From Buxus sempervirens (lineage: Eukaryota > Streptophyta > Magnoliopsida > Buxales > Buxaceae): a stretch of 64,000 nucleotides of DNA. Where the stretch lies: NCBI GenBank assembly GCA_947561395.2, contig OX387192.1:8220221-8284220 (forward strand). The letters run 5' to 3'. The notes beneath the pieces are model-generated. The model saw only the letters and a program-made list of their open reading frames with translations. It ran no database searches and was not told the origin of the DNA. Shown piece after piece: positions 11,791 to 22,160 of this stretch (the stretch's first letter is position 1; the number at the start of each line of letters is the position of its first letter). The position numbers and the translations under genes are program-made.

Positions 11791-11795
11791 CTAGC

Positions 11796-12006
11796 ATTTG
11801 ACTAAATTCGGCTATGACTTCTAAAATTAATAAAAATAGGTTTGGTAAAGTTTTTAAAAACAATTAGTAATCATAGTAATTGTGCAAGCTATGCTTATGA
11901 TGGTAGTTGATAATAATGATAGTAGCAATCATGAGGTTAATAAAAGGTGTGGTGGCAGTGATGATGATTGATGTGGTGATTGTGGTTGTGGTTGTGATTG
12001 TGGTGG
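11796..12006. other. Interval between element 1 and LTR I, with GT-rich simple repeat
   Basis: AT-rich DNA with no gene, followed by a run of gtggttgtggttgtgattg type (about 11945-12006). This is the continuation of the target into which element 1 inserted. Confidence 0.6.
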
Positions 12007-12817
12007 TGTAATATCCTGAATTTTTTAATATAATAATATAATTAAATAAATCTGAAAATATTTTGAAATAAAGATTTATTCTAAATATTTGGAGGAATAA
12101 CATTATAGCCCAAAATTATATAGTTAATTAAACAAATGAATAGTAGTGATTTTGAATAATTAGAAATTTACAATAATAACTTCAATTAATTGAGAGGACA
12201 ATTATACTTTGGGAATTTAATGAAAGTAAATAATAATTCAAAATTGTATTATAAAGAGATATAATAAGAAGAGTAAATTTGAATTTAGAAGAAATCAAAT
12301 GGCTAAACAGGATTCAAATAAAGAAAGGGTATTTAGGTAGTTTACTAATGAATTAATTAATAAATTGAGTACTAAAATAATTATTAGACTTAAAAGCTTA
12401 ATTAGATATGACTTGTGTTTAATTTGAATTTAAATAGCATGATTTATGGCCTAATATGTGAGCAAAATGACCTATTTGTAATTATAATTAATTAGGGGCC
12501 TTAAATTTGAGAATAAGAGAGATTTTGGGGTGATTTAGTAATAATTAAAAAAGGATTTAAATTAGCACAAAAATTGATTGAAGTAGAAGTTTATTTTATA
12601 AGGGATTTAGGAGAGAGGATTTAGAAGGAAAGTTGGAATCAAAATAGGAAAGTATGTTAGTAGGAAAGTTTACAAGTAAACAAGGACTCTTATTTGGGTG
12701 TGAATATAAAAGAGAAGGATAGAAATAATTTAGGCTTTTTGGTTGATCCCCATGGCTAGAAGAAGGAGAGAGTTTTGGACGTAGAAGAGATGAAGGAAAG
12801 AGGGAGAAAATATAACC

Positions 12818-12818
<1 letters not shown>

Positions 12819-12855
<37 letters not shown>
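12819..12855. repeat. (AG)n microsatellite
   Basis: Uninterrupted AG dinucleotide run in the leader region of LTR I, about 115 bases downstream of its TATA-like box. Confidence 0.95.
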
Positions 12856-12861
<6 letters not shown>

Positions 12862-14107
12862 GATATTAAGAGTGAAGAAAACTGTTGCAGAAGTTCTCAA
12901 CTAGCCTTCATCAAAACACCATCTGGAGATGATCCACCGTTGGATCGAACTCAAATTTGGAGTAGGTGTTCCTGACATGTAGATCTGTAATATAAACGGT
13001 GGGCTGGAGTTTGGAGATCTCTATAGTAGTGAGAAATTAACAAAATATGACTGCATCTTAGTTGTTCAAGAAAATGTGGATTTACTTCTAGAGGTATCTA
13101 GCAACCATTCTCTTGGCAAAAACTTGCATGATTTATCGTTTGACGACAAATATCATGTTCTTCGGATTTATGATGATTGAGAGGTTTGATTGTGATGTTT
13201 TGGATGGATTTACTTGATATTTAAGGCACTTAAAGGTATTAGTCGATCTTTGTGTTCAATTTTGTTTTTATTGTGACTTTTCTGATAAATATCATGATTT
13301 GGATGATAAGATTTGTTTAGCATTGCTTTGGATGACTTGTTATACTTAGAGAGTGATTTTGGATATGTTAGAATTGATTGGGAATGATTAGAATAAGTTT
13401 TAGAAAAATAAAGTGAAAATCAAAGATTGAAAATAATTTCAAGAAATTCCGTATTTACACGAGTGCTCGAGGTTGTGCTTGAGCGCCGTGTCTAGCACCT
13501 GTTAGATGTCAATGGTCGCCTAACATGAGGTCGAGCACCCGTTAGATTAAGTTGTAAAATCCCAGATTTTAGTAAATAGACTAATTGGATAATAACATGC
13601 AGGAGATGAGATTTTGGTTCAACCCGGAGGAGTTCAAGATGAACCAGAGATAACAGGAGAGCCTATTTAAGGTGAGTTCATGATTATGGACTAGGTATTA
13701 TTTTAATATAATAATTAGGGTAAATTACACTTACCTCCCTTGAGGTATGCTATAATTACACTTACCTCCCTTGAGGTTTATGAAATAACACTTTCCCCCT
13801 TGAGATTTGTGTATGGGTCAAAATAACACTCTGTCATTGAAGTTTCCGTCAAAACAGTAGTGATAGTTAGTAAAATAATTTGAACTGGACAAGATTACCC
13901 CTTCATAAAGATGAGAACAAAAATTTTAATGGCCTAAGGCATAACTATCATTTAATTTAAATGGGGTAATCTTATCCAGTTCAAATTATTTTACTAACTA
14001 TCACTACTATTTTGACGGAAACTTCAATGAAAGAGTGTTATTTTGACCCATACACAAATCTCAAGGGGGAAAGTGTTATTTCAGAAACCTCAACAGAGGT
14101 AAGTGTA

Positions 14108-16408
14108 TGTAAAACCCCGATTTTTGCTAAGAATTATTTTTATTTAAATTAATTATGTGGACGTATCAACTTAAGTAGCTGTGGGTATATGTAGGGATTT
14201 TGGTGGGCGAGCACACACGGAATCAAGGAATTTCAAAGGTTGTCGAGCGGCAATCTACATATGGAAGGTATAAATACTTAAGGAAAATTAGGTTTTAGTT
14301 TTTTGAATACTCGTATACTCTCGTAACTGAAGACGATTGGCGATTGCGGCTACCTGATTGGCGATCTAGGTTTACATTGGGGAGAGAAGGGAAACTATGA
14401 GAGATCCGGCTGTTTTGTTGTGTTCGTGATCAAGGGTTTCAGAGGGTTTTTCTTCTTGCGACCAGAGGATCATCTGGGCGGCGATAGCAAATAGGCGGAC
14501 GACTGTTGGTGATCGGCCGTGGTTCGAGTATTTATTGTTGCTGGGATATAAGCGTGCAAGAGGTGAGTAGCATAGTTTTAAAACTGGGTTTTCGTATTTA
14601 TTCGTGAGTTAATCTGGATGCATGTGTGTTTTCTAGAAGAAGATCATCCGAGCGTGAGTTTCTTTAGTACTGAATGATGATAAATAAAAATGTGTTTGGA
14701 ATAATTTCAAAAGTGGGTTAAATGTCTTCTGGGGATATTAGGAGACTAGGAAAATTGTTATAGAGAGAAAAATTCCAGCCAGTCGTGTAGATCTGGAAAT
14801 AACAGAGATTTGAAATTCCAGGGTACCATCCGCCGAGTTGGCGCTATCTAGCGCCAACTCCATGTAGTCGGCGCAAAAGACTTTTCCCCTATCCGCCGAG
14901 CCCGCACGGACCCCTTTTATATCCACCGATTTCACGCTAACCTCACGTCTAGTTCGCGCCTAGCTCGCGCCTACCCGATTTAAGTAAGCGTGGCTTAAAG
15001 ATTTTAATCAAGGACTATCCACTGACCTCGTGCCTAGCGCTGGAGGTCAGCGCATGGTCCAATAATTGGCCGAAGTAGAGTTTTGGCCCAACTAAGCTGG
15101 ATTTGATGATTGTGAGAGTTCAAGCACTTGACTAATGATTTGTTTAGGACTTTAGAAACATTATTCCCTATTAAATTTTCTTTGAGAATATAAGTGAAAA
15201 TTCTGGAAATTCTTAGAAGCATCCAAGGTTATTTCGAAAGGGCTAATGATAGATGATCTCATTGTACCTAACCTTAGGAGTCCCTGATTTAGGTTCCTGT
15301 TATTACATACTGTACTTGAATGCGAATTCATTTAATCTGATTTTTTTTACTTGATTGCAAGTTTCTGAAATGTATTGTAAAGAATTCTTTTGGTGTGAGT
15401 AAAGGGTTTTATTACCAATGAACATGTGTTGTGAATTGTGAGTAAATGCTGGAGATACATGAGGTACCGTTTTGGTCCAGAAGGACATGTGGTGAACTGG
15501 TTGAGTTATACATGATGTTGAACGTATTGTTTTAATTTGAAATCAGAGTTGTGATTTTACGTTTGTTTACTATCTTGGTTTAGCTTGTCCTGGATCCATG
15601 CTTAAGCTTAGTAATGTAATGTTATTGTTGGTTGTTGAAATTGCATGGCCTTGTGTGTTGCCACGACCAGTGTAGAGCAGCTAGAAACCCTGAGTAGGCC
15701 TGGTTGTCAATGCCGAAACCCGGGGAGTAGGCCGGCATTGGATGACAAAACCCTGAGTAGGCCGTCATTTCAGAGTTTCCGAAACCCTGAGTAGGCTAGA
15801 ACTGTGTACATGGAGGTGTGGAGTGTCTACTTGGCATGTTTAATTTATCAACTTAACAATAGTCATGACATTGACCAATCGATGTGTTGTCAGTATTGAA
15901 TTGAAATGTGATTAGAAATGATTATTTGATTTGGTTTTAAACTTGGAAATTGTATTGGTTGCTTAATCGTACGGGATGTTTATCGCTGCATAATTTGAAC
16001 TGCTGTTAACTATTTCTGCATGCATATGCTACTCGCTGAGATATTCTTATCTCACTCTGTTGTTTTTGTTTTGTTTTTCAGATATTCGAGGTGAGGCGAT
16101 TATTGGGATAGATCCGACTGAGACATATAGGGAGGAAGACTACCATTACATCCCTTAGACTTGTAGGTTATTTTGAATTGAACTTTGAATTAATTGAATG
16201 ATTGAGGTGTAATAAAGTCCATTGAGGTTGTATCATTTGAATCTTAGTTAAGTTTTGAATATTGAATTCTTAGATAAAATATGATTGTGCACTTTGATAT
16301 GTTTTAGTTAGGTGATTATCCAGGGATCACAAATGATTAAGATCCTTACTTAACACTCTGTGAGACGTGTTATATCTTTATTGAACAACACGGATCCGGG
16401 ACGTTACA
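14108..16408 (+). mobile_element. Solo LTR H
   Basis: Starts TGTAAAACCCCGA and ends cggatccgggacgttaca. The perfect target duplication is GTGTA (14103-14107 and 16409-16413). TATA box tataaata at 14269-14276. A donor-like aagag|gtgagt lies at 14563. The variable slot (15680-15800) holds repeats of the type aaaccctgagtaggc. A hairpin TGAGATA-ttct-TATCTCA at 16037-16054 is followed by tttttcag ending at 16081 and a 24-codon open stretch ending at TAG 16156-16158. It lacks PBS, interior and second LTR, so it is a solo LTR. Confidence 0.92.
16084..16158 (+). other. Conserved exon-like reading frame in LTR H
   Basis: After an acceptor-like tttttcag, codons read IRGEAIIGIDPTE, then TYREEDYHYIP and a stop. 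J has the same frame and layout (18468-18551: IPGEDVVGVETPV, then DYCDYQEEDYFIPV and a stop). B has a related one (33713-33625, minus: DMREGDLSDFQGE, then VAEYTPEDYFYPNLV and a stop). All three would join to a donor-like site in the same phase. No ATG in frame was found in the preceding exon of H, so translation is unproven. Confidence 0.5.
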
Positions 16409-16800
16409 GTGTAATTATAGCATACCTCAAGGGAGGTAAGTGTAATTTACCCTAATAATTATTTGTGCCATGGTTTAAATTAGTAAGAATTAATTATATT
16501 ATTGAGGTGTAATAAAGTCCATTGAGGTTGTATCATTTGAATCTTAGTTAAGTTTTGAATATTGAATTCTTAGATAAAATATGATTGTGCACTTTGATAT
16601 GTTTTAGTTAGGTGATTATCCAGTGATCACAAATGATTAAGATCCTTACCTAACACTCTGTGAGACGTGTTATATCTTTATTGAACAACACGGATCCGGG
16701 ACGTTACAGTGTAATTATAGCATACCTCAAGGGAGGTAAGTGTAATTTACCCTAATAATTATTTGTGCCATGGTTTAAATTAGTAAGAATTAATTATATT
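16201..16800. repeat. 300-bp tandem duplication across element boundaries
   Basis: 16201-16500 and 16501-16800 agree base for base apart from two substitutions that I can see (near 16324/16624 and 16349/16649). Each unit contains the last 208 bases of LTR H, the end of the foldback element and 47 bases of LTR J. The duplication therefore happened after H inserted, or is an assembly artefact. Confidence 0.95.
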
Positions 16801-18467
16801 ATAACCAAGGAGAATAAAAGGGGTTGGTCGAACCCAATGATAGTGGGTTGACCCAAGGGGGAGTTGGTTTAAGAATTTAAAGGTTTGTTTGTAAATTGGT
16901 TTAATGAAGAGAGGGCAATTTAGTAAAAGACTTTAATTAATAAAATAACCTAGTAATGCATGAAGTGATTTACGTGGAGTTTAAAACACCAAAATAGCAA
17001 CAGCCGTGTGGTTTTCTCTTGCTTCCTCTATTCTTCTCCTAGTTGCCTTGTGATTAAACCAAACCCTAAACAACCTATTGGAGCCGTCATAAAGAAGGAA
17101 GAAGGAGGATTTTCGTGCACAAAGAACTCAGGTAAAAGCAAGTAATAAACAGTTCTGTTTTTGGAGAGATAGATATGTTGCTAGATTCTAAAAACGTGAT
17201 TTTCTTAACCCAGACGTGATCGGGCTTGTTGGGATCGTTTGATGAACTTAGGAGTGATATTTCGTTGCTCTTAGAGGATGTTTAAGTTCCTAGAAATAAG
17301 TAAGTAGTCCCTTGACTCTTGCATAAAATCCAAATTTGTGCTGCCTGAGCAGTCGCTCGAGCGCCCTATGTATTATTCTAAAACCCGAGAGCAATTTTAC
17401 CCAGATTGAACTGTCACTAGAACAGTCGCTCGAGTGACATATCGAGTGACCTACCTTGAAAAATCCTATTTTGTAAGGCCGATCGAGCGCCCTTGGCCGC
17501 TCAAGCGACCTGTCTATCAGATTTTGGAAAACTTGTCTTTTCAACCTAGTTTTCACTACGGAAGTGTTTTTATCTAAATTTAACCTATGTACCAACAAGA
17601 TTGGGGTATTTGGGAAGTGTTTGCACTGGCGGATGTTTAAAATTCAATTTTATAAAGATTTTGGGTAGATGTTTCTAAAGATGCACTTTTACTTGATTCC
17701 ATTATTCCAAAAGAATTTACTTTTAACCAAGGATGGTTTTGTGAGTTCATACACTTGTATTTGAGTGATATGAAGGTATTTTGTGCATCGATGGAGTCGA
17801 TACACATTCGGGACATATTGGCCCGTTGAAACCTGGAGTTTTGGACATATGACTTGGTGCATTTGTTTTGGTTTTGGGTCACTGGTGTGACAAGGTTGGT
17901 GCATGATTTATTGTTTCCTGCATGGGCGGATTTGGTATAAAAATATGGTTCTGTATTTGGTGGGTGTTATTGAGAAGTATGTCCATTACCCTGGTGGGTT
18001 TTTCTCACTGTTGAGTGGGCTTAGCAGTTATATGGATCCATAGAATAGCTAGTAAGTGAAATGTGTATTAGAGGGGTTTGAATTATGTGTTTGAGGCATT
18101 CCATAATCTCGAGGATAATACCGCTCCTGGTTTGGTCGGTCACTACATTACCTACTCCTGGATTGGTTGGGCCGTACATGCTAACTCATGGTTGGGTTTT
18201 TCCATTGGTGTTGAATAGCCAGACTGCAGGGCGGCTGGTCCATCGTAAATCGGTTAGGTAGTATATTGGCACATGTCTACTCTCTTTTTCTGGTATACTA
18301 TTTCATGAGTCCCATGAGGTGGACAAATTGTATTTTTTTGTTGTCTTGATTCTTATTGTGATTATTCGAATTAAGCGATGCATATTTTATTGTGGTTAAC
18401 TATTTGTATGACCGCTTATTGAGATGTTGTTTCTCACATTATTGTTTTATCGGATTTGTTTTCAGAT

Positions 18468-18551
18468 ATTCCTGGAGAGGATGTTGTTGGGGTAGAGACT
18501 CCGGTGGATTATTGTGATTACCAGGAAGAAGACTATTTTATTCCTGTGTAA
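18468..18551 (+). other. Conserved exon-like reading frame in LTR J
   Basis: 27 codons after ttttcag, beginning IPGEDVVGV and ending EEDYFIPV before TAA at 18549-18551. It shares the G-E motif, the acidic-aromatic end and the stop position with H. See the finding on the intron-like layout of these LTRs. Confidence 0.5.
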
Positions 18552-19508
18552 GTCCAGGAGGACTTGGAGAGACATTTAGATTTATATTCTTAGGGATTAA
18601 CTTTAGTATTTTAATTAAGGAGTTTGATGTTATTTGAAAGATGATTGGTATCTTTATTCCACACCTTTAGTGGATGTTATTTATGTTATTTAGTTGAACC
18701 CTTTCCAGACTTCATAGATGAAATATAAAAGGATTATTTTGGTAGTTTAGTTTCGTGCTTTCTGAAAGTTGTTTTATTTCTGCACTCTGATATAATAAAT
18801 GAAATTGTTCAAGTCTGGAATAGTTGATTTGGGTCATTTTCCTTAACGAACCAGATTTGGGTTTATGTGTTTAAATAAACTTGGATCCAGGGCATTATAT
18901 AAGTGACCGCCTGACCTGGGTTGAGTGCCTTGTCAAGCGCCAAAGCCCAGATTTTGATTTTTGAGAAATTGAGCTATTTTTCAACTATGAAATGAATTTT
19001 GATCAAATCTAGCACATTTACAAACAAGATTTGAGTATTTATGAGTGGTTTTCAGTGGCCAAATAATTTTATCAGAAATTCATAAGATTTTGCGTACGTT
19101 CTACTGAAATAACTTTTGTTTTGGCTTCAAGAGGGAAATTGACTTTAGAATTGATTTGTTTGTGAATTGGTTGGTTTCAACATGTGTAAAAGTATGTATT
19201 TAACATGTTTTAAGTCTTGGAATTGTATAAAAAGTTTTTCTTACAAGTTTGGGTAGATTGAGACTATTTCTTGGATTTCGACAGTTTTGAGTAATATTGA
19301 TTTTCCTTCATGAGGAAGAAGGTTTTATCACTATTGTTTACCATGATGGAGATATGTTTCCATGAGGGTAATGACTATTAAAATTACCTCCATAAGGAAG
19401 TGGTTTTGCCAATATGGCACTATTGACATTGAATTAGCCAAAAGGGTCATGTCTATAGATAATTTGCCATGAGGGCTATGATTATTACTTGCCACGTGGG
19501 CACTACAT

Positions 19509-19900
19509 TGTAACGCCCCAAATCCGGGTTGTTTTTTTTTTTTTTTTTGACTCGGATCAAAGCATTAATTAGTGGTACATAACAATCAGCTCAAAAGATA
19601 AGACTAAAAGAATTAAGAGTTATCAGAGTGTTAGGAAGCTTAAATTATTCATTAGAATCTAAATCTTACTATTACATCAAATATTCAAATAAAAGACAAA
19701 CTATAACTTAACTAACTCCCAAAACTCTACTAGTTTACCTACTATCATTTTAGGAAAATAAAAACACCTATATCAATATTCTACTCTTGGCTTCTGAATA
19801 TTCTAGACTTCAAGCCCACTATCTGACTAACCCAAGGCGTCCTCTCCAAGATCACCTGAAAACAAAACATTTAAAACCAAGAATGAGATATAAATCTCAG
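19509..19900 (-). mobile_element. LTR C, fragment cut by element M
   Basis: In the given strand it starts tgtaacgccccaaatccggg, which is the complemented 3' end of the H/J/A/B/D/E LTR family, preceded by TACAT. Like D and E, it shows a gactcggatcaaagcatta stretch after a T-run. The TGAGAT/ATCTCA hairpin (19884-19899) is complete, and element M begins one base later. The rest of C should follow the far end of M, outside the window. Confidence 0.8.
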
Positions 19901-22146
19901 TGTGCGCACCCCCCTTTGGGTCGCGGGTTGCACGGATGTGTCTTTTGCCTAGGCCGCCTTGCCTTTTTGTATTTTTTGATTTTTTGGTTTTAATGTCCTT
20001 AGCCGGTTCAATTTGATTTTGGAGTCGCCACTACTCATGGATTTGAGGGTGTAAGTAGTCACCCAGGCTTATTTGGTCTGAACCAGAGTCCGGATAAGTG
20101 ACCCGGTTATGATTCGGTGAAGTCCGTAAACATCCCGGGCCACCCTGCATAGCAGGTTCCCATCCATGAATTTAGTTGGACATTTAAAGAGCTGATTTTT
20201 TTTTTTTGTTTGTCTTTTCCTTTCTTTTTTTTTTTTATCACCTCACATGTGCAATAGCTTCAAAGGGGTTGAGGAATCGTTACAATACATCACATTAAAG
20301 AAAACAAAGCACAATGAGAAATTTCTAAAACTGTACCTGCAAAACATAACACAAGAATTCCAAATCACAAAGATCTAAATAAATAAGAAAAGGCTAAGCA
20401 TAAATTTTAAACGAGTTGCATACATATATAATATATATATCATAAAAAACTTCAAAGCAAAGAAACCGAAATATAAAAAAAAATTGAACTTAAGTGAACA
20501 AGAATAAAATAACAACTTTCTATTATACCCTTCACTTTCTGAAATATCAATAATACCCTAAATATTCATTAAATTAACCAAAATGTGCCCCAATTCATGA
20601 TTCAATACGTGATTCTCCAATTGCAAGTTTATCCTTCAAATCCTTTTCTCATTCACTTTCCACCCATGTTTTCTTTTTCTTTTTTTTTTTTAATTGGGTT
20701 GGTAATTAAACAAAAATGAAGGGATCAACGAACAACCATTCAATCAAACCCCTTTTTTAATTATGTTTCAATCCTTTTTTTTTATTTTATGGTTCAACCT
20801 TTTAAACAAAGTACATGATAAAAAAGAAAACATTAGATTTAATCAAAGCTACTGTGTTCGGCAATGACCGAACACTTTAACATGCTTGCTTCACTTGATC
20901 TTTTAATTATTTTATCTCCTTCAAAATATTTATCATTGATCATTTTATTTTCAGGCCCACAGTAGACAAGAACAAAGAACTAGAAAAGCTATGCGATGCA
21001 GTCGCTACAAATCGTGAACTTGGGGTCGTTGATACCCCATTTGAGCATCCTATTTTCTTCTTAGAATATCCGCAAGATTGCTTCTCAACTCCACACCAAT
21101 TTCAAGGTGACATACTGATCTAGATAAATGTCACTACTTATGAACAAATTTCAAACAAAAAAAAAAAAAAAGAGCAACCATTGACTATTGACGTTTTGTG
21201 CCTCTCCTCTAATATCATAATCTCAAGATATTAACATGTCCAAAATACAAAACTGTACCTGTAATATCGAATGCTGATCCAAATCTTGGAATCTCAGTGT
21301 CGTGAACGACAATCTATGTGCTCACTTCCAAAATAGAGTCTTCCGTGAACTCTTCCTCAGCCCCTTCTTGGTGTCTCTCCACTCCAATAAGCTCAGTGTG
21401 AGCTTTTTCACTCTCTGGGTTCTCTCAGTTTTGCTCTCTCCGCTGTTATCTGAACTTCTTTTCTTCTCTCCCACTGTGAACTCTTCCCTTTTTTTTTTTC
21501 TCTCGGTTCTTCCAATCTCCTCTCTCATTTTTCTCCCTTCGTTTCTTTTTTTTTTTTTGTTGATTTCCTCAACTGGAATCTCTCCTCTTTATAGAGGAGA
21601 GCCATCCCCAAAAGTCATGGCACCGAACGGTGCTATGAATGATCAGTCGGGTGTGCAACCGAGTCCGGCACACGCCCGCCGTCCTTCTTTAAATGATGAC
21701 TGTCCTTCATTAAATGATGAACAGGTTGCATGTCCTTATTACATTTTTTAAATTTTTTATTATTAAATTTGAAATTATTGACTTTTATTATTTTAGTATT
21801 TTATAATTAACTTATTGTTTGGCTTTTATTTTACGAAACAACCCCTTTTTTTGTTGTTGCCATGTGGCATGCTCATGTCTCATGCCACATCATCCCACAT
21901 GGTGGTTACAATCTGCAAAAATTTACAAAAATGCCCTCAAGTTGTTTTGGCCATAACTTTTTCTGTTTAAACTCTGATTCATGCACAGTCAGTGATGTTG
22001 GAATCATGTTGAATTTCTCTTTTTAATGGTGTCATAATTTATGGTCAACTCAACTTATTTAAAATTTTCATTTTTTTGCACTTATTTCTGCTAGCTTATG
22101 ACTCTTAGCTCAGTGAGTTTTGATGTGCAAAATTTGGATGCTCACA
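19901..22146 (-). repeat. 3' LTR of element M
   Basis: On the minus strand it starts TGTGAGCATCC and ends GGGGTGCGCACA, comparable to element 1's LTR ends. TATA box (minus) tataaag at 21593-21587, just upstream of the transcribed part with CT/GA-rich text. The U5 PBS-like site TGGCGACTCC is at 20030-20021. The interior is AT-rich with several T-runs. Open frames in it, such as the one on the + strand at 21302-21751, are compositional. Confidence 0.85.
21587..21593 (-). promoter_or_regulatory. TATA box of element M 3' LTR
   Basis: Complement reads tataaag within a short palindrome ctcctctttatagaggag. Its place in the LTR matches that of the TATA boxes in element 1. Confidence 0.55.
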
Positions 22147-22160
22147 ACTGCCCCTCTTTG
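22147..22160 (-). promoter_or_regulatory. Polypurine tract of element M
   Basis: The minus strand reads caaagaggggcagt directly before the LTR's TGTGAG. It matches element 1's PPT in the first 13 bases. Confidence 0.85.

Larger units (their letters stand above)
13717..16453. mobile_element. Foldback (long inverted repeat) DNA element, split by LTR H
   Basis: The arms begin agggtaaattacacttacct and end with its exact complement. The left arm is about 13717-13901, the spacer 13902-13962, and the right arm 13963-14107 plus 16414-16453; the total is about 430 bp without H. It has no coding capacity. A 7-bp direct repeat AATAATT lies at both ends (13710-13716 and 16454-16460), but the AT-rich context makes its exact length uncertain. 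The form suits a non-autonomous Mutator-like or other TIR element (inference). Confidence 0.85.
13553..18899 (+). mobile_element. Solo LTR J, split by a foldback element
   Basis: Starts TGTAAAATCCCAG. It ends ggatccagggcattata, where related LTR H ends ggatccgggacgttaca, so the terminal CA has become TA. The flanks are a perfect TAAGT duplication (13548-13552 and 18900-18904). Without the foldback insert and the duplicated block, about 2.3 kb remain. It has a donor-like ca|ggtaaaagc at 17130-17139, a TGAGA/TCTCA hairpin (18420-18436) and an acceptor-like ttttcag ending at 18465. The cctggttggtcg-type repeats at 18120-18250 occupy the variable slot of this family. Confidence 0.85.
12007..19508 (+). 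mobile_element. LTR I, outermost member of the nest, interrupted and incomplete
   Basis: Starts TGTAATATCCTGAATTTT, like LTR H (TGTAAAACCCCGATTTTT). It has a TATA-like tataaaag at 12705-12712. It is interrupted by J at 13553-18899. The text resumes cleanly after J's duplication (gaccgcctgacctgggttgagtg, 18905) in the same gcgcc/gagcgcc-rich style that precedes J. It is then interrupted at 19509 by LTR C. Its end, with GGTGG expected as duplication (left flank 12002-12006), should lie outside the window. The part at 19300-19508 holds imperfect catgagg/cataagg repeats. No protein domain was seen. Confidence 0.65.

Noticed and set aside
21302..21751. 149-codon frame with a hydrophobic Ser/Leu/Phe-rich stretch
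   Set aside because: Lies in the 3' LTR of M over CT-rich text around the TATA box; composition alone explains it.
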